The notes beneath the pieces were generated by a model. That model was not told the origin of the DNA and did no database searches. It saw only the letters and a list, made by a program, of their open reading frames with translations. From Nicotiana tabacum (Eukaryota; Streptophyta; Magnoliopsida; Solanales; Solanaceae), in assembly GCF_000715075.1 (NCBI RefSeq), contig NC_134095.1:69135990-69199989 (forward strand): a stretch of 64,000 bases of DNA, in the 5' to 3' direction. Shown here piece by piece: positions 24,088-36,400 of this stretch. The position numbers were made by a program, and so were the translations under genes. Numbering within the stretch: position 1 is the stretch's first letter; each line of letters begins with the position of its first letter.

Positions 24088-26216
24088 TAGGTGCTCGGAG
24101 GAGCTGAATCAGCTGCGGGGTCATCTGTTGTAACTGTGGCAGCAATATATGGAACCTCAGATTGTATGGTGGTATCCAAGGCTGGAGCAGGAAGCTCCAC
24201 CTACTGTGAGGTTAAAGCATGAAGCTTCACCTGCTGTGAGGCTAGGTGTGGGGCCTTGTAGCTTCTAGCCTATCCTGGTGAAGGCTGAGTGGTCGATGGA
24301 TGTGCCTTGGCGACCATGTATGCAATAAAATGTACAATTCCGGTCTACACGGTTGCTTCCTCTTCATCCTGTACATCTGTAGAAGCAGCCACTTGCTTAC
24401 CATTGTTGTCCCGATGACCCACAGTCTCCTCTACCAATGCATCCTCATCGGTCTCCTCATCTTCAGTATCTCCATCATCAGACTCCCCTTCCGTCTCTCT
24501 GGATCCCTCCTCTAAAGGAATGTCAATGTGCACAGTGGGAGCTGGAGCCTTTGAGGTCACAACACTCTGTGCCTCCGGAGCTATCATAGTGTTTGTGAAA
24601 TCAAACTTCAAGCTTGGAATGGAGGTTCCAGGACCCTGCTCGCCTTCCTTCAGAAGAAAGGGAGTCAAGTCAAACTCCAAGTTCTCCTTCTTCTGCAGCT
24701 CTGATTTAAGTTCATCAACATTTTTTCTTGAGCCGGGGCATATCTCCAACTTTACCTCGCTCAGCCTTCCCAAGACACACTTCAAAGTGCTTTAGGCGAT
24801 CCTTATAATGATGATGTTGCTGTTGAAGAAAGCTCACTAAGGTTTGGATGGGGATCAATGCTAGCCGGATGAGATTTGGGATTTCTTTTGTCAGCCGGAC
24901 TACTTTACCATTAGCGTTTTGATCTAGTAGATCCAGCTTTGAGAGCGCTAGTAAAGGAACCTGTGACTGTGCAGTGGTTGGCTTTGGAGTGGTTGTGGAG
25001 GTAGCTGGGGAAGGAGAGGTGTCGCGTAGCGTGGGGAAAGAAGGTGCTGCCGAGTCTGATGGATGAGGGAGTGAAATCTCTGGTTGATTGTCTGTTTCCT
25101 TGTCTACTGCATCATTGATCTGAGTGATGCCAATATCTTGGAGAGCTCTCTCAAGTCGATCATGTTTTGGGATAGGAGACACACTCACAGCTTTAGATAG
25201 AGCAGTGATCAAGCATGGGAAGGGAAATGATGTTTGTTTTTTGTTTCCTCTGATCCCCAGCTCCCTGAATATAATCTGCCCCACATCCACCTTTATGCCC
25301 ATAATGATGCATGCAATGAGGAGTACCTTGTCAATGTTTATGTCAGTTTCATTCCTAGTCGGCATCAGATGGGAGCAGACAAAACTGAGCCAATATCGAC
25401 CCTCCTATGTGAGATCTTGCTTGTAAATATTTTGGCGTGGGTCAATCCAGGAGGGTGTCCCCTTTGCTATGACATATGTAATCTAGGCATGCTCGTTTTC
25501 CTTGTTGGCTACTTTGGCATCATAGTCAGCCGTGCCTGATGACCAATCTCAAAGTATAGGTCGTTAATGGTGGCATCATTACAGAGTACTTGGACCCCTC
25601 GAACTTGGATAGATTGTGCAAACATCTTGTTCCTCTTTTGCTCAACATTCCTTGAGGCACCATAAGAAGCAAAGAACTCCCGCAAAAGTGTCTCATTATA
25701 CTCATCTAGGAATTCATTGATGAACTCCCATTTCCTCTTCTTAATGTTCTCAATCACGTGAAGGTAGTGCTCATTCAGATCGTTTAGACTCAACTGCTTC
25801 TCCTCAAGAAACTTTCTCTTTGTTAGCCCTTCTTTGTATAGGTTCATGAAACCTGTGACCCAAAATCTTAGACTCAACTGCTTCTCCTCAAGAAAATCGT
25901 TTAGACTCAACTGCTTCTCCTCAAGAAACTTTCTCTTTGTTAGCCCTTCTTTGTATAGGTTCATGAAACCTGTGACCCAAAATCTTAGATTTAGATCCTC
26001 TCCAATCTTCCATCGTGACTCAACCTGTAGGTCAATAGATGGCCTGAGGTCATTCTGTGCCTCCTCCTCTTCAGACTAGAAGGAGTGCTCAGAAGTGTTG
26101 TGGTATTTTGTACACCGTGGACATTTGGATTGTTGTGCCTATTGGCTTAGAGTAGCAGCTCGTTTCCTTCCACGAGCTGGCGGTGATCGCATTGAAATAT
26201 ACTTATTTGGTGCCAT
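24088..26216 (-). pseudogene. Element E extra ORF, resembling 'putative plant transposon protein' domain
   Basis: The start at 26216 gives MAPNKYISMRSPPARGRKRA, followed by two early stops. The conserved core lies at 25509-25964 (KKRKWEFINEFLDEYNETLL, FASYGAS, IQVRGVQVLCNDATINDLYF) and continues at 25150-25365 (NIDKVLLIACIIMGIKVDVG, IIFRELGIRGNKK). This pattern resembles the domain catalogued as putative plant transposon protein (Transposase_32), recalled from memory. The C-terminal part is Ser/Pro/Thr-rich, then acidic (EGESDDGDTEDEETDEDALV near 24440). I see no signal peptide or membrane segment, so an envelope role is not supported. It shares the minus strand with pol and lies about 1.3 kb beyond it. 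Function is unknown. Confidence 0.65.
25781..26014 (-). repeat. In-frame 117-bp tandem duplication in the extra ORF of E
   Basis: Positions 25781-25872 recur identically at 25898-25989, a period of 117 bp or 39 codons, so the reading frame is kept. A shorter third piece (ACTCAACTGCTTCTCCTCAA) lies between them. The protein repeats NLYKEGLTKRKFLEEKQLSL. Near-perfect identity implies a late event. Confidence 0.9.
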
Positions 26217-27559
26217 TCCTGTCAATGAAACAATGCATGAGTGGTTGAAATAGTTTAGGGATCATATTGAAAGAAAATTACTGATGCAAACAGCTTGTGT
26301 GATGGGTTATGTGATCGCTTAATCACTTTGTGAACCGCAAACTCATCCTATATTTACAAAACACAGAAGGCAAACATTTATGCGGTCGCAAAATAGGCCG
26401 CATATTATGTTATGTGACCGCAAAGTGGTCATATTTTAACTTACCATATAAGCCATTTAACTTACCCTGTTTGTGGCAAGTATACGGTCGGCGAAAATTG
26501 CTTACGATCGCAAACGCAATCGCAGAACCATTTTGCATCAGGCCACCTAGGGTTCGTTTTGCGACAACTTTGTGGACCTCAAATCAATTATGCGGGCCAC
26601 AAAGATTGTCTTCTTCAGTTTAAACATGCTCCTCTCACTCAAAATGCACACCTCACTCAAAAATGTGCATCTCAATCACAAATGCTCACCTCAAATTATC
26701 CACCCAGATCCCCATATCAAAGTTTTGAGAGGAAAGGGGAGGAAAGAAGTTCAATCAATTCCTAATCATGCAACACAACCTCGAGACACACCTACTCTCA
26801 ACCAATTTCCTCACTTTAATATCAATATTAATCAGAGGGAAATAGGAAATCAGGGGAAATGACTATGGAAACTTCAGAATTGAAGAAGAAACATGCAATG
26901 CAGCCACAAGAAAGAGGGAAGAGAATCATAAGATGTATAATCAAGATAATGTGGACGAAATGAGTATTCGATGCAAGCTCAATCTGATCCTCTTCATGTG
27001 ATTGTGTGTGTTTTTGATATTTGCTCTTCTACTTTTTGATTTTTTTCTTTGATCATGTTATAAAGTGCTTGTGTGTGAGTGAGAGTTGGGTTGCGACTAA
27101 TATGTGAAAGGTATTAGAGTTTTGTACCTGTGCATTTTGCAGTGGGCAAGTGAGTCGCATAACACATTATGCGGTTGCATATGTGCTATGCAATGGATGA
27201 TTGTTCACATCGCTCACCTCAACTTCGTGACGTGTTCTACGGTCTCATAGTTGTTATGTGGGACTCAGAAGTTAAAATCTTATCGCATTTTTGAGGACCC
27301 AATTTGCCAATTTTTCTGCCTGTGTTTGCGATGCCTATGCGGTTCGCAAAGTCGTTATGCAGCTGCATAGTTGTCGCAAACCATTGACCTTTATTTCCAT
27401 CATTTACCTCAGCACTAGCACCTTATTCATGATATTTTGGACTATCTGCATTCTAACACACATGTCAACCTGCTCAAAACTATCAACTAAACCTACATAA
27501 ATGAAAAACTAACAAAAGAGTGTAACCACACATGGGTTGCCTCCCAAGAAGCGATTGAT
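26217..27559 (-). other. Spacer between pol and the extra ORF of E
   Basis: About 1.3 kb without supported coding. Two blocks (26310-26600 and 27130-27380) carry the same TATGCGGTCGCA / GACCGCAAA-type motifs as the LTR of E. It may hold the leader or splice acceptor for the extra ORF, but no site can be assigned. Confidence 0.5.
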
Positions 27560-28990
27560 TTAATGTCACGGCATGACGATGTTGGGGGCTGTTGTTGGAC
27601 TATCCTTTAGAACAAATTGCTCTATCAAATGCCTTTCTCTTATGGTACTGATGTAATGCTTGACTCGTTGACCATTCATTTTGAATGTTCGAGTTCCATC
27701 CTCCGACTCCAATCCAATAGTACCATAGGGGGACACACTCACATCTTTGAACGGGACAGATCATTTGGATTTGAGTTTGCCCGAAAATAACTTGAGTCTT
27801 GAGTTGAATAGTAAGACCAAGTCACCGGACTTGAATTCCCTCTTTAAGATCTTCTTGTCATGGATAAACTTCATTCTCTCCTTATACATGGCTGAACTCT
27901 CATGGTCATGGAGACAAAATTCTTCCATCTCATTGAGTTGTGTCATTCTCAGGTTAGCAGCTTCAGCCCAGCTAAGATTCAACTTCTTAAATGACCACAT
28001 GGCTTCGTGTTCAAGCTCTACAGGCAAGTGACACGCCTTACCAAAAACCAACCAGTACGGTGAGCTACCAATGCGAGTCTTAAATGTCGTGATATGCCCA
28101 CAACGCATCATCTAGCTTCCTTGACCAGTCAGTCGTATTTGCATTGACAGTCTTTGTTTGGATGTTTTTGATTTCCCTGTTAGAGACTTAACCCTGAACA
28201 CTCAACTGAGGATGATAAGGTGTGTCTACCTTGTGTTTTACGCCATACTTTTCAAGCAGCCCGATGAAATCCTTGTTGCAAAAGTGAGAACCACCATCAC
28301 TAAGGATGGACCTAGGGGTACCATACCACGTGAATATGTTCTTCTTCAAGAATGCGGTTACACTCCTTGATACATTATTGGGTAAGGCGCTTGCCTCTAC
28401 CTATTTGGAGACGTAGTCCACAACCACCAAGACATATATCATGCCATAAGAGCTCACGAAAGGGCCCATGAAATCTATCCCCCACACATCAGAGATCTCG
28501 ACCTCCATTACAAAATTCATAGGCATCTCATGTCTTTTAGATATTGACCCTTGTCTTTGACATTGATCGTATGCCTTGACCATTTGATTTGCGTCTTGGT
28601 AGATCTATGGACAATAGTAGCCATATTCAGCAGTTGTCTGGTTTCCTCCATGATGACCCCCAACCGGGTAATCATGGCATGCCTTGAGAATTGGAATTAC
28701 CTCATCTTCCGGAACACACTCCCGAATGATCTTGTTGGCACAAATTCGGAACAAAAAGGGTTCCTACCAATAGTATTGTCTATATTCCCACAAGAAATTT
28801 TTCTTTTGATAAGTCTCCAATCCATCGGGAACAAGGTCACTAACCAAAAAGTTAGCGATGTCGGCATACCAAGGAGCGAATGTGCTAGACAATGCCAACA
28901 TGTGCTCATCTGGAAAGACATCATTAACTTCAAGGTCTTCTTTTGGTCTCCCTGCCTCTTCAAGCCTAGATAGGTGATCCGCAACTTGAT
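27560..28990 (-). pseudogene. Element E integrase
   Basis: The zinc-binding region precedes the core. The core at 28401-28520 reads [20 protein letters not shown] and VVVDYVSK, then an in-frame TAG where relatives have Trp before VEA. The C-terminal part (27761-28111) has [30 protein letters not shown], and the segment [20 protein letters not shown] typical of Athila integrases. It ends near 27560 with SPYGTIGLESEDGTRTFKMN. Stops and frameshifts are scattered through it. It would insert cDNA into chromatin if intact. Confidence 0.88.
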
Positions 28991-29003
28991 TTTCTATCCC
29001 TTT

Positions 29004-30250
29004 CTAATCCTTGACTTTGAAGTCAAACTTTTGCAATAAATGGACCCGCCGAATCAATCTTGGTTTGGCATCCTTCTTTGCCATAAGATAGTGAAGAGCA
29101 GCATGATCGGTGTAAACTATCACTTTGGACCCCAACAAATAAGCCCAAAACTTTTCAAAAGCATAGACAATGGCGAGAAGTTCTTGCTTAGTCACAGTGT
29201 AATTCATTTGAGCGCCATTGAGTGTCTTGCTTGCGTAGTAGACAGGGTTAAGAATTGTGTTATGCCGTTGACCAAGCATTGCCTCAATAGCTACACCACT
29301 AATGTCACACATGAGTTCAAATGGAAGAGACCAATTGGGTGTGACAATAATAGGAGTCGTGGTGAGCTTTTATTTCAATTCCTCAAAAACTTTGAGACAC
29401 TTCTCATTAAATTTAAACTTTGCATATTTTTCAAGGAGCTTGCACATAGGGTTTGCAATTTTTGAGAAGTCCTTGATAAAACGCCTATAGAAGCCGGCGT
29501 TCCCCAAAAAGCTTCGGACACCTTTTACTGAAGTTGGTGGAGGAAGCTTGGAAATGATTTTGATCTTTGCCCAGTCACCCTCTATGCCCTGTTTGAAAAT
29601 TTTGTCGCCCAACACATGGCCCTCGTCCACCATAAAGTGGCATTTCTCCCAGTTTAGCATAAGGTTTGTTTCTTCACATCTTTTAAGAACTTGTCTAAGG
29701 TTGTCAAGACAATGCTCAAAGGAATCACACACTATAGAGAAGTCACCCATAAACACCTCTAAGAAATCTTCCACCATGTCCGAGAAGATTGACATCATGC
29801 ACCGTTGGAAAGTAGTTGGGCAATGCATAGCCCAAATGGCATACGACTAAAGGCAAAAACCCCATATGGGCATATGGATGCTGTCTTCTCTTGATCTTCC
29901 AATGCGATATTGATTTGGTTATAGCCAGAATATCCATCCAAGTAGAAATAGAATGACCTTCCCGCTAGCTAATCAAGCATTTGATCAATAAAAGGCATAG
30001 GGAAATGGTCTTCGCATGTACCATTGTTTAGCTTCCGATAATCCATGAAAACTCTCCAACTAGTCACTGTTCTCGTTGGGATGAGCTAATTTTTGTCATT
30101 TTGAATCACGGTCATGCCTCCTTTCTTTGGCACACATTGCATCAGACTCAACCAAGAACTATCGGCAATGGGTTTGACCACCCCGGCATCTAACCATTTG
30201 ATGATTTATTTCTGTACCACCTCTTGCATGGAAGGGTTTAACCTTCTTTG
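29004..30250 (-). pseudogene. Element E reverse transcriptase and RNase H
   Basis: RT palm and thumb at 29370-29828 include FQRCMMSIFSDMVEDFLEVF, then FMGD (Gly codon 29745-29747) where Athila RTs have FMDD, and GVRSFLGNAGFYRRFIKDFS. RNase H at 29004-29312 has [20 protein letters not shown] and [20 protein letters not shown] followed by VYTDHAAL. The missing catalytic Asp alone would abolish DNA synthesis. Upstream frames to about 30250 hold the RT fingers. Confidence 0.9.
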
Positions 30251-30582
30251 ATGCTCTACACTTGGTTTGCTTTCTGCACCAATTGTATCTTATGCTCACA
30301 AATTTCGGCGGGAATCCCTCGGATATCCGCTATTGTCTACCCAATGGCTTGCATGTGCTCCCTCAATACATTCAACAGTTGTTCTACTTGCACATCATTC
30401 TACAAAGAAGAAAAGATTACTGGTAGAGTGTCATTAGAGCCAAGAACTTTATACCTCAAGTGCAATGGAAGTGGCTTGAGCTCAAGTTGCGGCGGCTCAA
30501 TAATTAAAGGCCTAGCGGGAGGAGTGACTCTATTCTCTAAGTCAAGAGAAAGTTTCAATGGTGCATAAGTGTAGGACCCAAG

Positions 30583-31200
30583 TCATTCTAATGCATTCAC
30601 CGATTCTATGTACCCCTCCATGTCTTCACCATCAAAATTTACCAAAATAGCCGCCAATGCCACACCAAGGCATTGTTCTTCCATCATCATCTCGATTGCG
30701 TCTTCTACCTCATCAACAACATCAATGACTGAGATGCTATCATATAGAAGTGGCAACTTCATACCCTTACACGCTTGAAAGGTAACCTCTTCGTCATTAA
30801 CTCGGAACTTGATCTCATTTTGTTCTGAATCCATAAGTGCTCTTCCGGTATAAAGAAATGGTCTCCCCATGATGATAGGCATTTCTTTGTCAATAGCACA
30901 ATCAAGGATCACAAAGTTGGCGTGGAGGAGGAACTTTCCCACTTTCACAAGAACATAATCAACAATCCCCATCGGTCTCTTTATTGAACGATTGGTCATT
31001 TGCAACCTCATACTTGTAGGCTTTGGCATACCTAACCCCACTTGCTTGTAAATAGAAAGAGTAAATAAATTTATGATAGCCCCATTATCGCAAATAGCTC
31101 TTGCAAAATCACGCGCCCCAATAGTGCATGGAATGGTAAAAGCTCCCAAGTCTTCTTTCTTTTGAACTGTGGTTGTTGCAATGAAGGGAGTCACATTCAC
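30583..31200 (-). pseudogene. Element E aspartic protease
   Basis: A continuous 205-aa frame. The active-site region reads AICDNGAIINLFTLSIYKQV, with Asp-Asn-Gly in place of a D-[L/S]-G turn. KRPMGIVDYVLVKVGKFLLH and DKEMPIIMGRPFLYTGRALM are the standard Athila protease blocks. It releases gag and pol products in living relatives. It lies between gag (about 31250 upward) and RT (below 30250). This is the best-preserved frame of E, though the start Met is not the native protein start. Confidence 0.85.
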
Positions 31201-31249
31201 AACTTCATTCTTGGTAGTTTTCTTCTTGGGGTGATAAAGTTTTTCAAAT

Positions 31250-32933
31250 ACTTAGCAAAACCCGACATCTCTTGAAATGCTTCCACAAATGGAATATTCA
31301 CCGATAATTGATTGAGAATGTCATAGAACTTCTCGAGTTTGCTATCATCAACCTTTCTAGAAAGTCTTTGAGGAAAAGTAGGAGGAGGTCAAGGAATTGG
31401 TGCTAGAGTTTTTGGTGTCTCTTTCACCTTTTCCTTAACCTCTTCCCAATTCACTTCTTGAATTTTCACCTTTTCTAGGACCTTTTTAGCTTCAACAACA
31501 ACTGGCACCTCAATTTGTTCTTTAACTTCTTGTTTGGAATCTTCCACTTCTACCACTTGTTCATTCTCTTCTTGAAGTATTATCCCACTCCGAGTCATGA
31601 TTCCCATATAATGAGAAGTTGGACTGCCCCCACTACCTTTTGGGTTTGCAATTATGTCACTTGGGAGTGTGACTTTTTACTTCGGATTCTGCTCTCTTGA
31701 GAGATCTCTCATTTGCATCTCCAACTTTTGAATAGATGCGGTATGAGAACTGACAAGCTCGGTCATATTCCTCATTGAAGTGTCGGACCTGTCTTGATTT
31801 TGCAATACTCATTCAAGCATGTTTTCCAACTTATAATCACTTGAAGAACCTTCCTTCCAATGCGGAAAGTTGGAATATTGCATCTTCGGTGGAACATAGG
31901 GCTTTGAACTCGAATTTGAAAAGTTGTTTTGTTGTTACTCCAATCCATTGATTTGAACTACCTTGGTCATTTCGCCATTGTTGGTTGTCGTGCCCTTGCG
32001 GGTTAGGCCTCCATTGGCTTTGTTGTCATGAACCTTGGTATGGTTGCCTTTGATAACCTCCTTGAGATTTGTTGACATAATTTGCTTAATCATAATCCTC
32101 ATTTAATGTGGGTTGAACGTCTTCCACCAAATTCACCTTTTTTGTTTGGCTTTCAGTGAACATCTTTGTCAACACATTGACGTTGGTGGCAAGCCTGACA
32201 ATTACTTGATCTCTTTCTTGGTTCTCGTTAATTATGTTGGTCAAGGAAGGAGTACCATATGCAATTCCACCCGTGGTGTCCTTTGAGTGTCAAGCTTGGT
32301 TATGTTTTACCAATTTGTCAAGGATCTGTGTGATCCTCGCAAATGTTTTATCAATAAAATATCCATCAACTGCATTTTTTGCTATAGATTGATTCATAGG
32401 ATCCAAGCCAGTGTAAAATTTCTCCAACAAGATAGATTCTGGAAAACCATGATTCGGAGACCTCACCAAATATAGTATCAATCAATCCCATGCCTCATGT
32501 AGATGTTCTTCCAGCAATTGCTTGAAAAAGAAAATTTTATCTCGGAGCTCAGACTTCTTGCTTTGTAGGAACCATTTAGCTAGGAAAGCTCGGACGATTT
32601 CAGGCCAAGAATGAATGGAATTTGGTGGTAGATTTTGGATCCATTTCCTTGCCTCTCTAGCCAGTGAGTACTTGAACATCCTCAATCTTAGGGCATCATA
32701 TAAGACGTTATGTTTCTTGCGCATCGCGCACACACCGAAGATGTTTCTGAGATATTGTGTCGGATCATCATCGGTGGAATTTCTGAAAAACCCCTCTGCT
32801 TGAACATTAGGATTAAACCGTGTTCCACCTTGAAAGTGGCAGCATCAACTCTTGGAGGTACAATAGCATTTGTATCCTCAATGTACTCATCTATGTCCGC
32901 AAAAGGATTCTCTTCTTCATCACACTCGGCCAT
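31250..32933 (-). pseudogene. Element E gag
   Basis: The start at 32933 gives MAECDEEENPFADIDEYIED, 98 bp from the PBS. The capsid-like core has REARKWIQNLPPNSIHSWPE and IVRAFLAKWF (32482-32733), then FYTGLDPMNQSIAKNAVDGY (32290-32481). The C-terminal part carries IMTRSGIILQ near 31600, a recurring Athila gag-protease junction motif, and a Glu/Lys/Val-rich stretch. At least two frameshifts and a stop break it. Confidence 0.85.
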
Positions 32934-33030
32934 GTTTTCCTATCAACACCAAGCAAAGCAAGCAAGGTGTGATGGAACAGAAGAAGACGTAAAGTAAAGC
33001 AGACACTAATTAGTAATTTTAAAATTGCAT

Positions 33031-33048
33031 TCCCCGACAATGATGCCA
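33031..33048 (-). other. Primer-binding site of element E (tRNA-Asp-like)
   Basis: The minus strand reads TGGCATCATTGTCGGGGA. Athila elements typically use a tRNA-Asp-type site of the form TGGCGCC.TTG.CGGGGA, so two or three bases have decayed. Confidence 0.75.
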
Positions 33049-33053
33049 AAATT

Positions 33054-34456
33054 TTATACGCTCAAATTACACTTTAAATAAATAGTGTAAGGCGGTCGAT
33101 GTCAAATATAATAACCAAACAAGGTTGTGGTCGAATCCCACAAGGAATAGGTGTGAAAAGGTTACTTGATTAGTGTGAAACTTGACTTAAGTCATAATTC
33201 TATTCCTTTAGCTTAACAATAGAATGATATAATTCTGATTTAACAAGATAGCTATTTTGTTGTGAGAATGTGATTAAATTGATTAAGGAAACCAAGGTTG
33301 TGTCCCCATCACTTAAATGTAATGCTATCAGTGTTAATATGATATATTTCTAATGGAAAGTCCTTTAATATGCAAATAGTTTCTATATGAATACCCAATA
33401 TTTTTCAATGGTTGGGTAGTATTTTCTCTTTATGATTTTCCCAAATATAAAAAAGTTGCAATTAAGAAAAACCAATTTATGCCAAGTGAACCCACTTATT
33501 CCTAAGCGATTCTATTAAACAAGGTTTAAAGTCTTGAGATTTTGATATTCACTTCTACCAAACCATAACCCACTTTTCCAAGTAAAGAAAGAGTAAAATG
33601 GAATAAGTTAATGTTTGGAACCACTAACAATAAACAAAGCACAAGAAATGAATAAATATCAACCAATCATTATATATATTCAATGTTAAACACCCATTAA
33701 TATTACACCCATTTAGGGTCCACAACCTTAGTATTTAAAACTAGCTACTCATACTAAAATACAAAAACAAAGAAATAAGTAGAGTCATAAAGCTTACAAA
33801 AGTGCAAGATTCTCTCTTCGCAAGCTTCCAAATTAATGGTATATTCAATGCCTTTAATGTAGTCCCTTTTCAGACTTAATGCCCCATAAAAACCCTAGTA
33901 AATCTATTTATAGTGGACTAAAAGACGGGGTCAAGATTGGACAAAATTTCCCCTCTACATAGCTCGTATGCGACCGCATAATGGTCGCATACCATGTATG
34001 CAGTCTGCATAGTTGACAATTGCGCCGCAGAACTTTAGATCCTCAAGCCCATATTCCACCGCATTTCCATTATGCGGTCCATATATCAGTTATGCGACCG
34101 CATTTTTCATCGCATAATTGCTACGCGGGTTCTTCACTTTCAATTATGCGGTCATTATGCGGCTCGCAAATGTGCTATGCGACCACATATTGGATCGCAC
34201 AATCTTCTCTTCATTTGGCAAAATAGCTGCTTCAGTTTACGGTGGTTATGCGATCCGCATAATATTTCTATGGTCCCATACTTGTACCATTCCTACTCTT
34301 TTGTGGCTTTTTGAGTTTTTTCCATGTGTTTGGGTCTTCAAGTCTTATGCACTACAAAACACCAAAACTTTATAAGATTTAACTACAAATGCATTGAAAG
34401 ATGAACTAAAGTCTATGTAATCTTTATCAAAAGTGCGGAAATTCTACGGCATAACA
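33054..34456 (-). mobile_element. Element E 5' LTR
   Basis: This 1403-bp copy of 21208-22612 ends (plus strand) CGGCATAACA before ATAAC. Its first bases are TT rather than TG. The CG-rich motif block lies at about 33960-34270. Confidence 0.92.
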
Positions 34457-34461
34457 ATAAC
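34457..34461 (+). repeat. Right target-site duplication of element E (ATAAC)
   Basis: Follows the terminal ACA of E and continues directly into C integrase codons (LRACV on the minus strand). Confidence 0.82.
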
Positions 34462-35595
34462 GCAAGCGCGAAGTATATCCTCTAATATCTGAATAGTGCG
34501 CTCAGACTGTCTGTTTGTCTAAGGATGAAATGCTATACTCAACTCAACCCGCGTGCCTAACTCATGTTGTACGACCCTTCAGAAGTGCAGGGTGAACTGT
34601 GTAGCTTAATCAAAAATGATAGATACCGGCACGTCGTGAAGACGGTCGATCTCGCGATGTAAATCTCAGCTAACTTCTATAAAGAATAGGTAACTGCCAC
34701 TGGAATTTAATATGCCGACTTGGTCAACATGTGCATAATGACACATACTGCATTGAACTTTTTCTGAGTCCATGGGAGTCGAACAATAAATTAAATAGTG
34801 ATACGCTCTCACTTCCACTCAAGAATCTCTTGCCTTTAAAGAAAACTAACAGGCCTCTGATGCTCGTACTTAACTTGCTGACAATTTATACATCGTGCTA
34901 CATATGCAACTATATCCTTATTCATCCTCCCCCACCAATAATATTTTCGCAAATCCTGGTAAATCTTGGTGGCACCTAGATGAATAGATTACGGGAACTG
35001 TAGGACTCCTCAAGAATCAACTCACGAAGCCCATCCATATTGGACACACAAATACAACCCTGCATCTGTAAAAACCCCATAATCTCCAATGGTAACCTGT
35101 TTGGCACCACCGTGCTGCACCATGTCCATAAGGACAAGCAAATTGGGATCATCATATTGACGCTCTCTAATGCGCTCATACAAGGAAGAATGAGAGATTG
35201 TGCAAGCCAGAACATGAATGGCTCCGAAACATCTAACCTCACGTACTGATTCGCTAAAGCGTGAACATATGATGCAAGCAACCTCTCACCAACTGGAATA
35301 TATGCAAGGCTACTAATGCTCACAGCTTTTCTATTCAAGGCATCAGCACCACATTGGCCTTCTCGGGATGATAAAGATGGTGATATCATAGTCTTTCAAT
35401 AGCTCCAACCACCTCATCTGCCTCAGGTTAAGATCATTCTATTTGAACAAATACTGCAGACTTCGATGATTCGTGAATACCTCACACGACACGCCGTAAA
35501 GATAGTGCTTCCAAATCTTCAGTGCATGAACAATGGCTGCAAACTCTAAGTCATGAACAAGGTATTTCTTCTCATGAACCTTTAACTGCCATGAC
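34462..35595 (-). pseudogene. Element C integrase N-part and RNase H end
   Basis: The core end reads QSERTIQILEDILRAC next to Athila element E. Upstream are ELGTRVELS and TQFTLHF blocks with stop codons, then a zinc-binding region near 34860-34960. Positions 34976-35389 hold the RNase H tail (GADALNRKAVSISSLAYIPV) and NMDGLRELILEE of the integrase N-terminus. At least three stops interrupt it. It joins 20473-21207 when E is removed. Confidence 0.82.
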
Positions 35596-36400
35596 GTTTA
35601 TGTAATCACCCTGCGATCCTGCATCAATACTGCATCGAGCCTAAAACGAGATGCATTACAATACACCATATATGATCCTGAACCTGTGGGCAACACCAAC
35701 ACTGGCACCATAGTCAAAGTAGACTTGAGCTTATGAAATCTCAAGTCACACTCTTCCAACCCTCTGAGTGGGGCACCCTTCTCGGTCAATCTAGTCAATG
35801 GGGTTGCTATAGATGAAAACAACTCTATGAACCGGCGATAATAACCGCCAAACCCAGGAAACTCTAGATATCTTTAGCTGAAGTAGGTCTAGGCGAGTTT
35901 TGAACTGCCTCAATCTTCTTAGGATCCACCTTTATGCCCTTTGCCGATACAACGTGTCCCAAAAAGGCGACTAAGTCCAACCAAAACTCACACTTTAAAA
36001 ACTTGGCATATAACTGACTATCTCTCAAAGTCTGAAATAGAATCAGAAGATGTTGCTCGTGCTCCTCTCGACTGGGGGAGTAGATCAAGATATCATTAAT
36101 GAATATAGTCACAAAAGAATCCAAATAGGACTTGAACACCTGGTTCATCAAATCTATAAATGTTGATGGGGCATTTGTCAACCCAAATGACAACACTAGG
36201 AACTCATAATGCCTATACCAAGTTTGAAAAGTCGTCTTAGGGACATCGGATGCCCTAATCTTCAACTGATGGTAGGGAGAACTCAAATCAATCTTCAAAA
36301 ATACCTTGGCACCCTGAAGCTGATCCAATAAGTCATCAATCCTCGGCAATGGATATTTGTTCTTGATAGTAACTTTATTCACTTACCTATAGTCTATACA
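35596..36400 (-). pseudogene. Element C reverse transcriptase and RNase H start
   Basis: A 172-aa frame at 35864-36382 spans most of [54 protein letters not shown], then the box FIND (Asn codon 36095-36097) where FIDD is expected, and [20 protein letters not shown]. The RNase H frame at 35598-35822 reads YCNASRFRLDAVLMQ, with the first catalytic Asp changed to Asn. Both enzymes are therefore inactive despite a long open frame. Confidence 0.92.

Larger units (their letters stand above)
21208..34456 (-). mobile_element. Complete Athila-lineage Ty3/gypsy element E
   Basis: This 13.2-kb element has 1.40-kb LTRs at both ends, a tRNA-Asp-like PBS, gag, protease, RT, RNase H and integrase. A further ORF lies between pol and the 3' LTR, which is the position of the env-like ORF in Athila. 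It is inserted in the integrase of element C with ATAAC/ATAAT duplications. A hand comparison of the first roughly 255 bp of the LTRs shows about 19 differences (7-8 percent), fewer than in B. RT has FMGD in place of the usual FMDD, and integrase has a premature stop, so it is not autonomous. Confidence 0.92.

Noticed and set aside
24088..26216. Retroviral-type envelope gene in element E
   Set aside because: The position fits, but no signal peptide, transmembrane segment or furin-like site is visible; the core resembles another domain.
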